Origin: Flavobacteriaceae bacterium
GTDB lineage: Bacteria > Bacteroidota > Bacteroidia > Flavobacteriales > Flavobacteriaceae
DNA: 11,748 nucleotides
Reading direction: 5' to 3'
Assembly (NCBI GenBank): GCA_947443815.1
Contig: CANEXR010000062.1
Coordinates: forward strand, 1-11,748
In this document: one piece after another, positions 1-6,977 of the stretch
Position numbering within the stretch: position 1 is the stretch's first letter
How the letters are laid out: each line of letters starts with the position of its first letter
Program-made: the position numbers and the translations under genes
The notes under the pieces: model-generated
What the model was told of the DNA's origin: nothing
Seen by the model: the letters and a program-made list of their open reading frames with translations, nothing else
The model's database searches: none

Positions 1-54
1 CTTGCCATATTATTAACCTATAAGGTGATTTTGATTTTCCGCTTGCGAAATTAG
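1..54 (+). CDS. Possible C-terminal end of an upstream membrane protein (partial)
   Basis: Reading frame 1 is open from the window edge through 17 codons to a TAG at 52-54; the other two + frames hit stops within about 20 bases. The tail encoded is hydrophobic and then basic (LAILLTYKVILIFRLRN), as in the last membrane-proximal segment of an integral membrane protein. It would converge on the glycosyltransferase gene. Seventeen codons are too few to name a family, and the frame could be open by chance. Confidence 0.3.
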   Translation, partial: LAILLTYKVILIFRLRN

Positions 55-70
55 TAAATATTTTATATAT

Positions 71-91
71 AAATTACATTTAATGTAATTT
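71..91. terminator. AT-only inverted repeat between possible convergent gene ends
   Basis: AAATTACAT (71-79) and ATGTAATTT (83-91) form a perfect 9-bp stem with a 3-nt loop. It abuts the stop codon of the - strand glycosyltransferase (92-94) and lies 16 nt after the stop of the possible + strand gene. The position suits a shared terminator, but the stem has only two G-C pairs (one per strand side) and the T-run in either direction is short, so strength is doubtful. Confidence 0.35.
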
Positions 92-1255
92 TTACTGTAT
101 TTTTATCACTTCGCCTCTTTCGCTATTTGTATTACTTCCAATTAAAAAATGGGTGCTTTTGGGTATTATTTTAAAAGTAAACCCTTTGCCCTTTAAAGTT
201 ACCATACTCAAGATTATTTTTTGGAAAGAAAAGCTCTCGTTATCAAAAATAATTTCGGTTCCAAAACCAGGCTTAAATGAGGACGAAATTACCATTTTTT
301 CTGTTTTCGAGTTGTGAAATTTTACTTTTTTTTGAAAAAATCCTTCTAATTTAACCCCTAACGCTTGGTTTGAGGAACATAGAACAAAATCTTTAGGTTG
401 GTTTTTTATTTTGGGTTGTCCTTGAAACATTTTTATAAAAGAAAAAAAGACAATCCCTATTTTCATAAAAAAAGAAAACAGAGAAGAAACTTCAAAATGT
501 TTTTTATAAAAAAACTGCATCGCTTCTTGAAACCTTCTCATGTAAATTTCATCTTTAATGGTGCTTTCTCCTTTATAATGTATAATTGTTGTTTCATGAA
601 AATAATAATTGGATTTTCCCTTTTGCAATATTGAATAGGACAAATCAATATCATCAGAATACATAAAACAATCTTCATCAAACCCGCCAACATCAAGATA
701 CAAATCCTTTTTCATAAACATAAAAGCACCCACAAGAATAGCCACTTTTCCAGTTTGGTTTTCATTTAAATGTTGTGCATAATATTTTCCAAACATTTTT
801 GATGTTGGAAACAAGCGATACAAGCCTGTGATTTTTGTAAAAGCAACAAAAGGTGTTGGAACACCCCTTTTACTTTCAGGAAGAAAATTTCCAGCTCCAT
901 CAATTAATTTACAACCTACAATTCCTAAATCAGTTTGTTTTTTGGCGAAAGCCAATACTTTTAGAAACGTGTCTTCGGCAACAACGGTGTCAGGATTGAG
1001 AATACAAATGTATTCGCCTTGAGCATGAGCGACACCAATATTATTCCCTCTGGGAAAACCTAAATTTTCGTTATTCTGAAGAATTTTGACATTTGGAAAA
1101 CGACGTTTCATCATCTCGCAACTATCATCCTGAGAATTATTATCCACCACAATAATTTCACCATCAATGCTTTCAATGGCGTTTTGTACGCTTAAAACAC
1201 ATTGCTCTAGAAAATAGCGAACGTTATAATTGAGAATAATGACGGATAATTGCAT
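92..1255 (-). CDS. Family 2 glycosyltransferase (rhamnosyltransferase/WbbL-like)
   Basis: The 387-residue protein probably transfers a sugar from a nucleotide-sugar donor to a cell-surface polysaccharide or lipid-linked acceptor on the cytoplasmic face of the membrane. The GT-A fold is clear: LSVIILNYN at 3-11, VDNNS at 37-41, NLGFPRGNN at 64-72, the metal-binding region NPDT at 87-90 (in place of a plain DxD), and the acceptor-side GGFDEDCFMYSDDIDL at 190-205, where the ED/DD acids would hold the catalytic base. A hydrophobic, aromatic-rich stretch at about 257-277 may associate with the membrane. The last 110 residues (about 280-387) are outside the catalytic domain and match nothing I recognise. 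The start is firm because the family fold begins at residue 3 and the next Met is at 47. The donor and acceptor cannot be told from sequence. No other polysaccharide gene is visible nearby. Confidence 0.9.
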   Translation of the reverse strand: MQLSVIILNYNVRYFLEQCVLSVQNAIESIDGEIIVVDNNSQDDSCEMMKRRFPNVKILQNNENLGFPRGNNIGVAHAQGEYICILNPDTVVAEDTFLKVLAFAKKQTDLGIVGCKLIDGAGNFLPESKRGVPTPFVAFTKITGLYRLFPTSKMFGKYYAQHLNENQTGKVAILVGAFMFMKKDLYLDVGGFDEDCFMYSDDIDLSYSILQKGKSNYYFHETTIIHYKGESTIKDEIYMRRFQEAMQFFYKKHFEVSSLFSFFMKIGIVFFSFIKMFQGQPKIKNQPKDFVLCSSNQALGVKLEGFFQKKVKFHNSKTEKMVISSSFKPGFGTEIIFDNESFSFQKIILSMVTLKGKGFTFKIIPKSTHFLIGSNTNSERGEVIKIQ

Positions 1256-1259
1256 TTTT

Positions 1260-1291
1260 CAAAGATATATTTTAAGATGGAAAGTCGCAAA
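1260..1291 (-). promoter_or_regulatory. Bacteroidota-type promoter of the glycosyltransferase gene
   Basis: On the - strand, TTTG (1288-1291) is followed after 20 nt by TATCTTTG (1260-1267), a full match to the TTTG / TAnnTTTG consensus. Only four bases (AAAA) separate it from the ATG at 1255, so transcription should begin at or within a few bases of the start codon. Confidence 0.6.
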
Positions 1292-1324
1292 GAATTAAAG
1301 TAACAAAGTTTCACTTCAAAAGAT

Positions 1325-1332
1325 TACTTTTG
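1325..1332 (+). promoter_or_regulatory. Probable -7 element for the ABC-F gene
   Basis: TACTTTTG matches TAnnTTTG and ends 17 nt before the GTG start. No TTG or TTTG is found at the usual 17-23 nt upstream, so this rests on the -7 element alone. It lies in the 94-nt region shared with the divergent glycosyltransferase promoter. Confidence 0.4.
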
Positions 1333-1349
1333 CAAAAAAAATTAGCCTT

Positions 1350-3212
1350 GTGAATTACTTATCTGTTGAAAATATCTCTAAATCTTTTGGAGAAAGAACC
1401 CTTTTTGAAAACATTTCTTTCGGAATTAACAAAGACCAAAAAATTGCCTTTATAGCCAAAAATGGTTCCGGAAAAACAACCATTATGAGTATTATTAATG
1501 GTTTAGATGAGCCCGATACGGGACAAGTGGTTTTGAGAAAAGGAATTAAAATGGCGTTCCTTTCACAAAATAATAATTTGCAAGACGAATTGACCATTGA
1601 AGAAAGCATTTTTGCATCTGATAATGAAACCTTGAAAGTAATTGAAGCATACGAAAAAGCATTAGAAAATCCTGAAGATGAAGAAGCCTATCAAAAAGCG
1701 TTTGACGGAATGGATCAGCATAATGCATGGGATTTTGAAACGCAGTACAAGCAAATTTTATTTAAATTAAAACTGGAAGATTTTAAACTAAAAGTAAAAA
1801 ATCTTTCGGGTGGACAGAAAAAAAGGTTGTCATTAGCTATCATTTTGATAAACCGTCCTGATTTATTAATTCTGGATGAACCTACCAATCATTTGGATTT
1901 AGAGATGATTGAATGGTTGGAAAGTTATTTTGCAAAAGAAAATATTACCTTGTTTATGGTGACACACGACCGTTTTTTCTTAGAGCGTGTTTGTAATGAA
2001 ATCATCGAATTAGACAACGGAAAACTATACCAATATAAAGGCAATTACTCCTATTATTTAGAGAAAAAAGAAGAACGCATTGCTTCCGAAAATTCGAGTG
2101 TAGACAAAGCTCAGAATTTATTTGTGAAAGAATTAGAATGGATGCGCCGTCAACCAAAAGCAAGAACGACAAAATCAAAGTCACGTCAGGATGATTTTTA
2201 TGTAATTAAAGAAAAAGCACAAAGTCGCCGTAGAGAAAATAAAGTAGAGCTAGAAATTAATATGGAGCGCATGGGAAGCAAGATTATTGAGCTTCACAAA
2301 ATCTCCAAAAAATTCAAGGACCATGTCATCATGGATAATTTTAGTTTTGATTTTCAACGAGGAGAACGCATTGGAATTATTGGAAAAAATGGAACTGGAA
2401 AATCGACTTTCTTAAATTTATTGACAGGAACTTTAACGCTTGATGGTGGAAAAGTAGTGATTGGCGAAACGATAAAAGTGGGGTATTATACCCAAAGTGG
2501 AATTAACCCAAAACCGGGTCAGCGTGTAATTGATGTCATTAAGGAATACGGAGAGTTCATTCCGTTGATGAAAGGAAAATTGATATCGGCTTCGCAATTA
2601 TTGGAGCGGTTCTTATTTGATGCTAAAAAACAATACGATTTTGTGGATCGATTGAGCGGTGGTGAATTAAAGCGTTTGTACTTGTGTACGGTTTTGATTC
2701 AGAATCCTAATTTCTTGATTCTCGATGAGCCAACAAACGATTTGGATATTGTAACGCTGAATGTCTTGGAAAGCTTCCTTTTGGATTATCCGGGCTGTCT
2801 TTTGGTGGTTTCTCACGATAGGTATTTCATGGATAAAATTGTGGATCACTTATTCATTTTTAGAGGGGATGGTGTGGTAGAAGATTTTCCTGGAAATTAT
2901 TCTGATTTTAGAGCTTATGAAGACAGTGCTGATGTAGCTCAAAAAGAGGAAAACAAAGCGGAGAAAAAAGACTGGAAACAAAACAATCCAACTGGAAATT
3001 TGACGTTCAACGAGCAAAAAGAATTTCAGAAAATTGAAAGAGAAATTAAGGATTTAGAAATTGACAAAGCCAAAATCGAACAATTATTCTCTGACGGAAA
3101 AGTAGCCGACGCTGATATTGAGAAAAAAGCCAAAGAACTAGAAAACATCATTACTAAAATCGAAGAAAAAGAAGAACGCTGGTTTGATTTAAGTGCAAAA
3201 ATTGAGGGTTAA
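1350..3212 (+). CDS. uup: ABC-F family ATPase, Uup type
   Basis: This 620-residue soluble protein has two ATP-binding cassettes in one chain and no membrane segment, the ABC-F layout. ABC-F proteins act at the ribosome (E-site translation factors, or Uup, linked to ribosome and DNA-structure maintenance) rather than in transport. Cassette 1: Walker A AKNGSGKT 36-43, signature LSGGQ 152-156, Walker B with LILDEPTNHLD 173-183, switch His in VTHDR 204-208. A charged linker follows at about 235-300. Cassette 2: Walker A GKNGTGKS 345-352, LSGGE 435-439, LILDEPTNDLD 456-466, SHDR 488-491. The C-terminal part (about 550-618) is Lys/Glu-rich with heptad-like spacing, matching the DNA-binding coiled coil that marks Uup. 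The first Walker A has Ala36 where Gly is usual. The start is GTG; NYLSVENISKSFG directly after it is the normal family N-terminus. Other ABC-F subclasses, including resistance types, are less likely because of the C-terminal coiled coil. Confidence 0.93.
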   Translation: MNYLSVENISKSFGERTLFENISFGINKDQKIAFIAKNGSGKTTIMSIINGLDEPDTGQVVLRKGIKMAFLSQNNNLQDELTIEESIFASDNETLKVIEAYEKALENPEDEEAYQKAFDGMDQHNAWDFETQYKQILFKLKLEDFKLKVKNLSGGQKKRLSLAIILINRPDLLILDEPTNHLDLEMIEWLESYFAKENITLFMVTHDRFFLERVCNEIIELDNGKLYQYKGNYSYYLEKKEERIASENSSVDKAQNLFVKELEWMRRQPKARTTKSKSRQDDFYVIKEKAQSRRRENKVELEINMERMGSKIIELHKISKKFKDHVIMDNFSFDFQRGERIGIIGKNGTGKSTFLNLLTGTLTLDGGKVVIGETIKVGYYTQSGINPKPGQRVIDVIKEYGEFIPLMKGKLISASQLLERFLFDAKKQYDFVDRLSGGELKRLYLCTVLIQNPNFLILDEPTNDLDIVTLNVLESFLLDYPGCLLVVSHDRYFMDKIVDHLFIFRGDGVVEDFPGNYSDFRAYEDSADVAQKEENKAEKKDWKQNNPTGNLTFNEQKEFQKIEREIKDLEIDKAKIEQLFSDGKVADADIEKKAKELENIITKIEEKEERWFDLSAKIEG

Positions 3213-3319
3213 AACTAGGATTACTTTATAACAATATCCAAACAAAAACACACAACAAAATCGAATTCAATCAAGGTTTTCATTTTATAAAACGCAATTT
3301 TATAGACTATTGAATTTTT

Positions 3320-3327
3320 TATATTTG
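3320..3327 (+). promoter_or_regulatory. -7 promoter element for the FKBP lipoprotein; decides its start
   Basis: TATATTTG matches TAnnTTTG and ends 15 nt before ATG 3343. The -33 side is poorly defined (only T-rich sequence around 3296-3302). The element lies downstream of the in-frame TTG at 3310, so a transcript from here could not use that TTG. This supports the ATG at 3343. Confidence 0.5.
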
Positions 3328-3342
3328 CTTAAAAAAATACCC

Positions 3343-3810
3343 ATGAAACACATTTTATCGACATTACTAGTGCTGACTCTTTTTAGTTCTTGTACAAAAG
3401 ACAAAACATCTGAAACAACTTCAATTGATTATGTAGCCAAAAACGAGAAAGAAATCACCGATTATATTGCCAAAAATAAATTAACAGCTCAAAGAAGTGA
3501 TTCGGGTTTGTATTATGTAATTAACGAACCTGGAACTGGAGTACAACCTACAGCAGCATCAAATGTAACAGTAGCTTACAAAGGATATTTCACTAATGGT
3601 ACTGTATTTGACCAAAGTAGTGCCTCAGGAATTTCATTTGGCTTAAGCCAAGTCATAAAAGGATGGACAGAAGGAATTCCTTATTTTAAAAAAGGAGGTA
3701 GTGGTATCTTATTAGTACCTGCACATTTAGGATACGGGAATAATGATTACAGTAGTATTCCTGGAGGATCTGTACTTATTTTTGATGTTAAATTAATTTC
3801 TGTAAATTAA
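3343..3810 (+). CDS. FKBP-type peptidyl-prolyl cis-trans isomerase, lipoprotein
   Basis: The 155-residue protein has a short lipoprotein signal peptide (hydrophobic residues 4-14, lipobox FSSC, Cys17), so it is predicted to be acylated and held in the envelope, where it would speed proline isomerisation during protein folding. A mixed linker (18-50) leads to one FKBP domain (about 51-155). Residues that line the FKBP pocket are present: Tyr79, Phe89-Asp90 in GTVFDQ, Phe99, Val104-Ile105 and Trp108 in QVIKGW, Tyr131 in LGYGN, and Phe147. The family C-terminus LIFDVKLISV is complete. The ATG at 3343 is chosen over an in-frame TTG at 3310 because it starts exactly at the signal peptide and because a promoter element lies between them. 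The gliding-motility lipoprotein GldI is a related FKBP lipoprotein, but no gld gene is nearby and this protein seems short for it, so I do not assign that name. Confidence 0.9.
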   Translation: MKHILSTLLVLTLFSSCTKDKTSETTSIDYVAKNEKEITDYIAKNKLTAQRSDSGLYYVINEPGTGVQPTAASNVTVAYKGYFTNGTVFDQSSASGISFGLSQVIKGWTEGIPYFKKGGSGILLVPAHLGYGNNDYSSIPGGSVLIFDVKLISVN

Positions 3811-3866
3811 CAATCCTTTCCTATAAAGTTCATTGTTAAAGAGACTAGCGCTAAATAAATTATAGG

Positions 3867-4379
3867 ATGATGAATCATAACTTTAGAATAGCCGCAATTT
3901 CAGATATTCCTCAAATATGGGAAATTTTACAACAAGCCATACAAAGAAGAAAAGAAGATGGAAGTGAGCAATGGCAAGATGGTTATCCAAATCTTGAAGT
4001 TGTACAAAATGATGTTGAAAAAGGAGTCGGTTTTGTTTTGACCGAAGGAGAAACTATCATTGGTTATAGTGCCGTACTTATCAATGATGAGCCAGCCTAT
4101 GAAAAAATTGAAGGACAGTGGCTTACTAATAGTGATTTCGTAGTGATTCATAGAATTGCCATTTCCAATAGCTATTTGGGAAAAGGTTTGTCCAAAACAA
4201 TCATCAGTAGTATTGAAGATTTTGCTTTAAATAATAATGTTTATAGTATAAAAGTAGACACCAATTTTGACAATCTTGCAATGATGAAAATTTTAAAAAA
4301 ATTGGGTTATACTTTATGTGGTGAAGTCTATTTTAGAGGTGGAGCAAGAAAAGCCTATGAAAAAGTGTTGCCTAAATAA
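3867..4379 (+). CDS. GNAT family N-acetyltransferase
   Basis: A 170-residue single-domain GNAT protein, predicted to move an acetyl group from acetyl-CoA to an unknown amine. Strand 4 and motif A are at 93-112 (VIHRIAIS then YLGKGLSKTI), the pyrophosphate-binding loop; the first position of the usual Q/RxxGxG/A motif is Ser102. Motif B is at 130-148 (VDTNFDNLAMMKIL then KKLGY), with the conserved DN and LGY. The N-terminal WQDGYP at 36-41 is seen in a bacterial subgroup of this family. ATG codons at 3867 and 3870 are tandem and either could be used; AGG just upstream is the nearest thing to a ribosome binding site in the window. It follows the FKBP gene by 56 nt on the same strand and could be co-transcribed. 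Small-molecule, antibiotic and protein substrates are all possible. Confidence 0.85.
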   Translation: MMNHNFRIAAISDIPQIWEILQQAIQRRKEDGSEQWQDGYPNLEVVQNDVEKGVGFVLTEGETIIGYSAVLINDEPAYEKIEGQWLTNSDFVVIHRIAISNSYLGKGLSKTIISSIEDFALNNNVYSIKVDTNFDNLAMMKILKKLGYTLCGEVYFRGGARKAYEKVLPK

Positions 4380-4417
4380 ATCGTGATTTCTACTTGTATA
4401 AGCACTAAATATACCTT

Positions 4418-5968
4418 TTACCAAGCAATCGGATTGTAATCTTTCAAGAACTTCCCGCACCAATGTTTTCCAGTATTGATTCCGTCAAACAAAGGATCCA
4501 TTACCCGTGCAGCACCATCTACAATGTCTAATGGAGGTTGGAAATCTTCTTCTTCTTGTTTTCTTTTGGCTAATTCGGCAGGATCTTCATCGGTGACCCA
4601 ACCTGTATCAACAGCATTCATGAAAATTCCGTCTTTTGCCAAAGTTCCAGCAGCAGTATGGGTCAGCATATTCAAAGCCGCTTTTGCCATATTAGTATGA
4701 GGATGACGATCTTCTTTAAAATCACGATAAAATTTCCCTTCCATAGCCGATACATTGATAATGTGCTTTTTGCCTGTATTATCTTTCTTCATCACTTCTG
4801 AAAGGCGGTTACACAATACAAAAGGCGCTACGGAATTCACCAATTGCACCTCAATCATTTCAGTGGTTTCTATTTGACCTAATTTCAAGCGCCAACTGTT
4901 TGTTTTTCGTAAATCTACTTGTTGCAAATCGGCATCGAGTTCCCCTTCCGGAAAAACTTCATTAGCCACCAACGCATTATCAAACGAATACGGAATCTGA
5001 GATAATTTAGCGGAAGCCCTTAACCCAATTCCAGGCTCAGGACCATGCCAAGTTACAGGCATATTTTGATTGGAGGAAGCAACAGTTGTTAAGAGTTTTA
5101 ATTCTTCCAGACAATTAGCATGATCGAGTAATAAATCCTGCGCCGCTTTTGGCAAAGTTGTGATGGAACGTTCTTCATTCTCCATTAAATGTGTATAAAA
5201 ACCCGCAGGTCTTCGCACTGTTTGTGCCGCATTATTAATAAGGATATCCAATCGTTCGTATTTTTGTTCTATGAAATTACAAAAAATCTCCACACTTGGA
5301 ATATGTCTTAAATCCAACCCATGAATTTTTAAGCGATGCCCCCACTCCATAAAATCATCTTCCTGAGCAAAACGCAAAGCCGAATCTACAGGAAAACGAG
5401 TCGTAGCAATAACTGTTGCGCCTCCTCGCAAAAGCATTAACGTAATGTGATACCCAATTTTCAGACGAGAACCAGTAATTACAGCTATTTGTCCATTTAC
5501 ATCTGCCGTTTGAAAGCGCTTGGCATAATTAAAGTCGCCACAATCTGTGCACATCGTATCATAAAAATGGTGCATTCTAGTAAATTCTGTTTTACAAACG
5601 TAGCAGTTTCTGGGTGTTTCGAGTTCTAATTGTTCTTTAAGTGCGAGATCATTAAAAGCCAACAATTTTGGTGCAACAAAAACACTTGCTTCTCGGGCAG
5701 AACGAATTCCGGTTTCTTTACGAGCCGTTCGGTCTTTCTTTTCTTGTTTGCGTTTAGCTACTGCTTTCCCATCTTTTTTTCGACGGGAAAACTCTTCTCT
5801 ATCAGGGCGCGAAAATTGTCCCGCAGCTTTGATTAAAGCCGTGCGTTGTTCTTTTGGAATAGCAAATATTTGTTCTGTATCGGTATTTAATTGAGCTAAA
5901 ACAGCAATACATCGGTCGATTTCTTCCGAAGTTATAGTAGTGTTTTTTTCTATTATAGGAGTCCTCAT
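4418..5968 (-). CDS. Atypical SDR-family protein with zinc-ribbon-like module
   Basis: The protein has 516 residues, about twice a classical SDR. Residues 1-110 are a charged, partly helical N-terminal region (very Lys/Arg-rich at 60-90). Residues 122-143 hold C122xxC125 and C140xxC143, a zinc-ribbon-like pair. The Rossmann part starts at 160 with TGSRLKIG (165-172), in which Lys170 replaces the middle Gly of TGxxxGxG; NNAA at 245-248 is standard. An insert of about 110 residues (about 258-370) precedes the catalytic region, where Ser407 in NVSAMEG is in place. At the YxxxK position the sequence is T425-NMA-K429, so the catalytic Tyr is replaced by Thr; Tyr414 in KFYRDF is nearby. VDTGWVTDEDP (453-463) matches the post-catalytic PGW-like loop. 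From memory, similar long SDR-like proteins with HPHTNMAK occur in actinobacteria and some eukaryotes, so the substitution may be a family trait. The reaction is unknown; NAD(P) binding is likely. Confidence 0.85.
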   Translation of the reverse strand: MRTPIIEKNTTITSEEIDRCIAVLAQLNTDTEQIFAIPKEQRTALIKAAGQFSRPDREEFSRRKKDGKAVAKRKQEKKDRTARKETGIRSAREASVFVAPKLLAFNDLALKEQLELETPRNCYVCKTEFTRMHHFYDTMCTDCGDFNYAKRFQTADVNGQIAVITGSRLKIGYHITLMLLRGGATVIATTRFPVDSALRFAQEDDFMEWGHRLKIHGLDLRHIPSVEIFCNFIEQKYERLDILINNAAQTVRRPAGFYTHLMENEERSITTLPKAAQDLLLDHANCLEELKLLTTVASSNQNMPVTWHGPEPGIGLRASAKLSQIPYSFDNALVANEVFPEGELDADLQQVDLRKTNSWRLKLGQIETTEMIEVQLVNSVAPFVLCNRLSEVMKKDNTGKKHIINVSAMEGKFYRDFKEDRHPHTNMAKAALNMLTHTAAGTLAKDGIFMNAVDTGWVTDEDPAELAKRKQEEEDFQPPLDIVDGAARVMDPLFDGINTGKHWCGKFLKDYNPIAW

Positions 5969-6009
5969 TTTATAAAATTGGCCTTTTTATTAGTAAAAAA
6001 CCAAAGGGG

Positions 6010-6044
6010 CAAATATAGTGTTTTTAAAGCCTTAAAAATTCAAA
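6010..6044 (-). promoter_or_regulatory. Bacteroidota-type promoter of the SDR-like gene
   Basis: On the - strand, TTTG (6041-6044) and TATATTTG (6010-6017) are separated by 23 nt, at the long end of the usual range. The predicted leader to the ATG at 5968 is about 37 nt. Confidence 0.5.
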
Positions 6045-6098
6045 GTGTTACAGTTGAAAATCTTTACTTTATAATTTATAACTTTCTACATTAAGACT

Positions 6099-6130
6099 TT
6101 TGACTTTCGACAATTATCTTAGTATCTTCG
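6099..6130 (+). promoter_or_regulatory. Bacteroidota-type promoter of the methyltransferase gene
   Basis: TTTG (6099-6102), 20 nt, then TATCTTCG (6123-6130), one mismatch from TAnnTTTG. It ends 22 nt before ATG 6153. It is back-to-back with the SDR promoter in the 184-nt divergent intergenic region. Confidence 0.5.
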
Positions 6131-6152
6131 TTCCTAGTTTGCAAATGTCTTT

Positions 6153-6926
6153 ATGTTATTCCAAATCAAATCCTATTTAAAATTCCTCTGGTACTCCAAG
6201 AATGAGCATGCTGTTCATTCTCCTTTTGTATTTAGTTTATTGACCAAATGCTTTTATGATAAAAAGTCAAAACCAGAATATATTGTTCTAAAAGAATACA
6301 GAAAATCACTTTTGAAAAACAGCAATACTATTGAAGTAACTGATTTTGGTGCAGGTTCTAAAATTTTCAAAAACAATACAAGAGTAATTGCTAAAATTGC
6401 AAAAACTGCGGGAATTTCTCCAAAACGTGCTCAATTATTATTCAGAATTACACATTATTTCCAATCAGACCCAATTTTAGAAATTGGAACTTCCTTAGGA
6501 TTAGCAACTGCTGCACTAGCTTTGGGCAATCCAAAAGCATCTGTAATAACATTAGAGGGATGTTCAAATACAAGAGCAATTGCAAAAAATCAATTGCAAT
6601 TATTAAATATCAATAATGTAAAATCTATTGGAACTGAATTTTCAGAATATTTCAAAAACCTAAAACCCAAAACCCATAACCTAATCTATTTTGATGGAAA
6701 TCACTCTAAGAAAGCTACTTTAGACTATTTTGAACGCTTATTACCCACAATTACCAATGAAACGGTTTGGATTTTTGATGATATTCACTGGTCGGCCGAA
6801 ATGCATGAAGCCTGGGAAATTATAAAAACCCATCCTAAAGTGAGCGTAACCATAGATACTTTTCAGTGGGGATTGGTGTTTTTTAGAAGAGAACAACCCA
6901 AAGAGCATTTTATAATCCGAGTATAA
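6153..6926 (+). CDS. Class I SAM-dependent methyltransferase (O-methyltransferase-like)
   Basis: The 257-residue protein has an N-terminal helical region with NEHAVHSPFVF at 17-27, a motif I associate with a Bacteroidota-typical methyltransferase group, then a Rossmann SAM-binding domain from about 95. Motif I is ILEIGTSLGLATAALA (108-123), Glu135 ends the next strand (VITLEG) and would bind the ribose, and IYFDGNHSKKATLDYFERLL (178-197) with WIFDDIHWS (206-214) resembles the metal-binding Asp positions of the catechol O-methyltransferase-like family (Asp181, Asp209/Asp210). The substrate is unknown; there is no biosynthetic cluster around it. The start at 6153 fits the promoter at 6099-6130; an ATG at 6145 is out of frame. 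It ends at a hairpin terminator shared with the convergent lipoprotein gene. Confidence 0.85.
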   Translation: MLFQIKSYLKFLWYSKNEHAVHSPFVFSLLTKCFYDKKSKPEYIVLKEYRKSLLKNSNTIEVTDFGAGSKIFKNNTRVIAKIAKTAGISPKRAQLLFRITHYFQSDPILEIGTSLGLATAALALGNPKASVITLEGCSNTRAIAKNQLQLLNINNVKSIGTEFSEYFKNLKPKTHNLIYFDGNHSKKATLDYFERLLPTITNETVWIFDDIHWSAEMHEAWEIIKTHPKVSVTIDTFQWGLVFFRREQPKEHFIIRV

Positions 6927-6929
6927 AAA

Positions 6930-6959
6930 AAAATGACAGCTACCAATGGCTGTCATTTT
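6930..6959. terminator. Bidirectional rho-independent terminator between convergent genes
   Basis: AAAATGACAGC (6930-6940) pairs perfectly with GCTGTCATTTT (6949-6959) over 11 bp, loop 8 nt. A run of A's at 6924-6933 gives a long U-tract for the - strand transcript from the lipoprotein gene; the + strand side has a shorter T-run. It lies just after the methyltransferase stop and 18 nt from the lipoprotein stop. Confidence 0.85.
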
Positions 6960-6977
6960 CCTTGAATTAATAATTAT

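Noticed and set aside
398..634. Open frame on the + strand inside the glycosyltransferase gene (78 codons)
   Set aside because: Antisense shadow of a well-supported coding region, very Lys/Phe-rich from A/T-rich sequence, with no recognisable domain.
3343..3810. Naming the FKBP lipoprotein GldI
   Set aside because: It shares the FKBP-lipoprotein plan, but no gliding gene is nearby and length and context do not support the assignment.
4390..4416. GTATA/TATAC inverted repeat between the convergent GNAT and SDR-like genes, considered as a terminator
   Set aside because: Only a 5-bp AT-rich stem with a 9-nt loop and no proper T-run; not distinguishable from chance.
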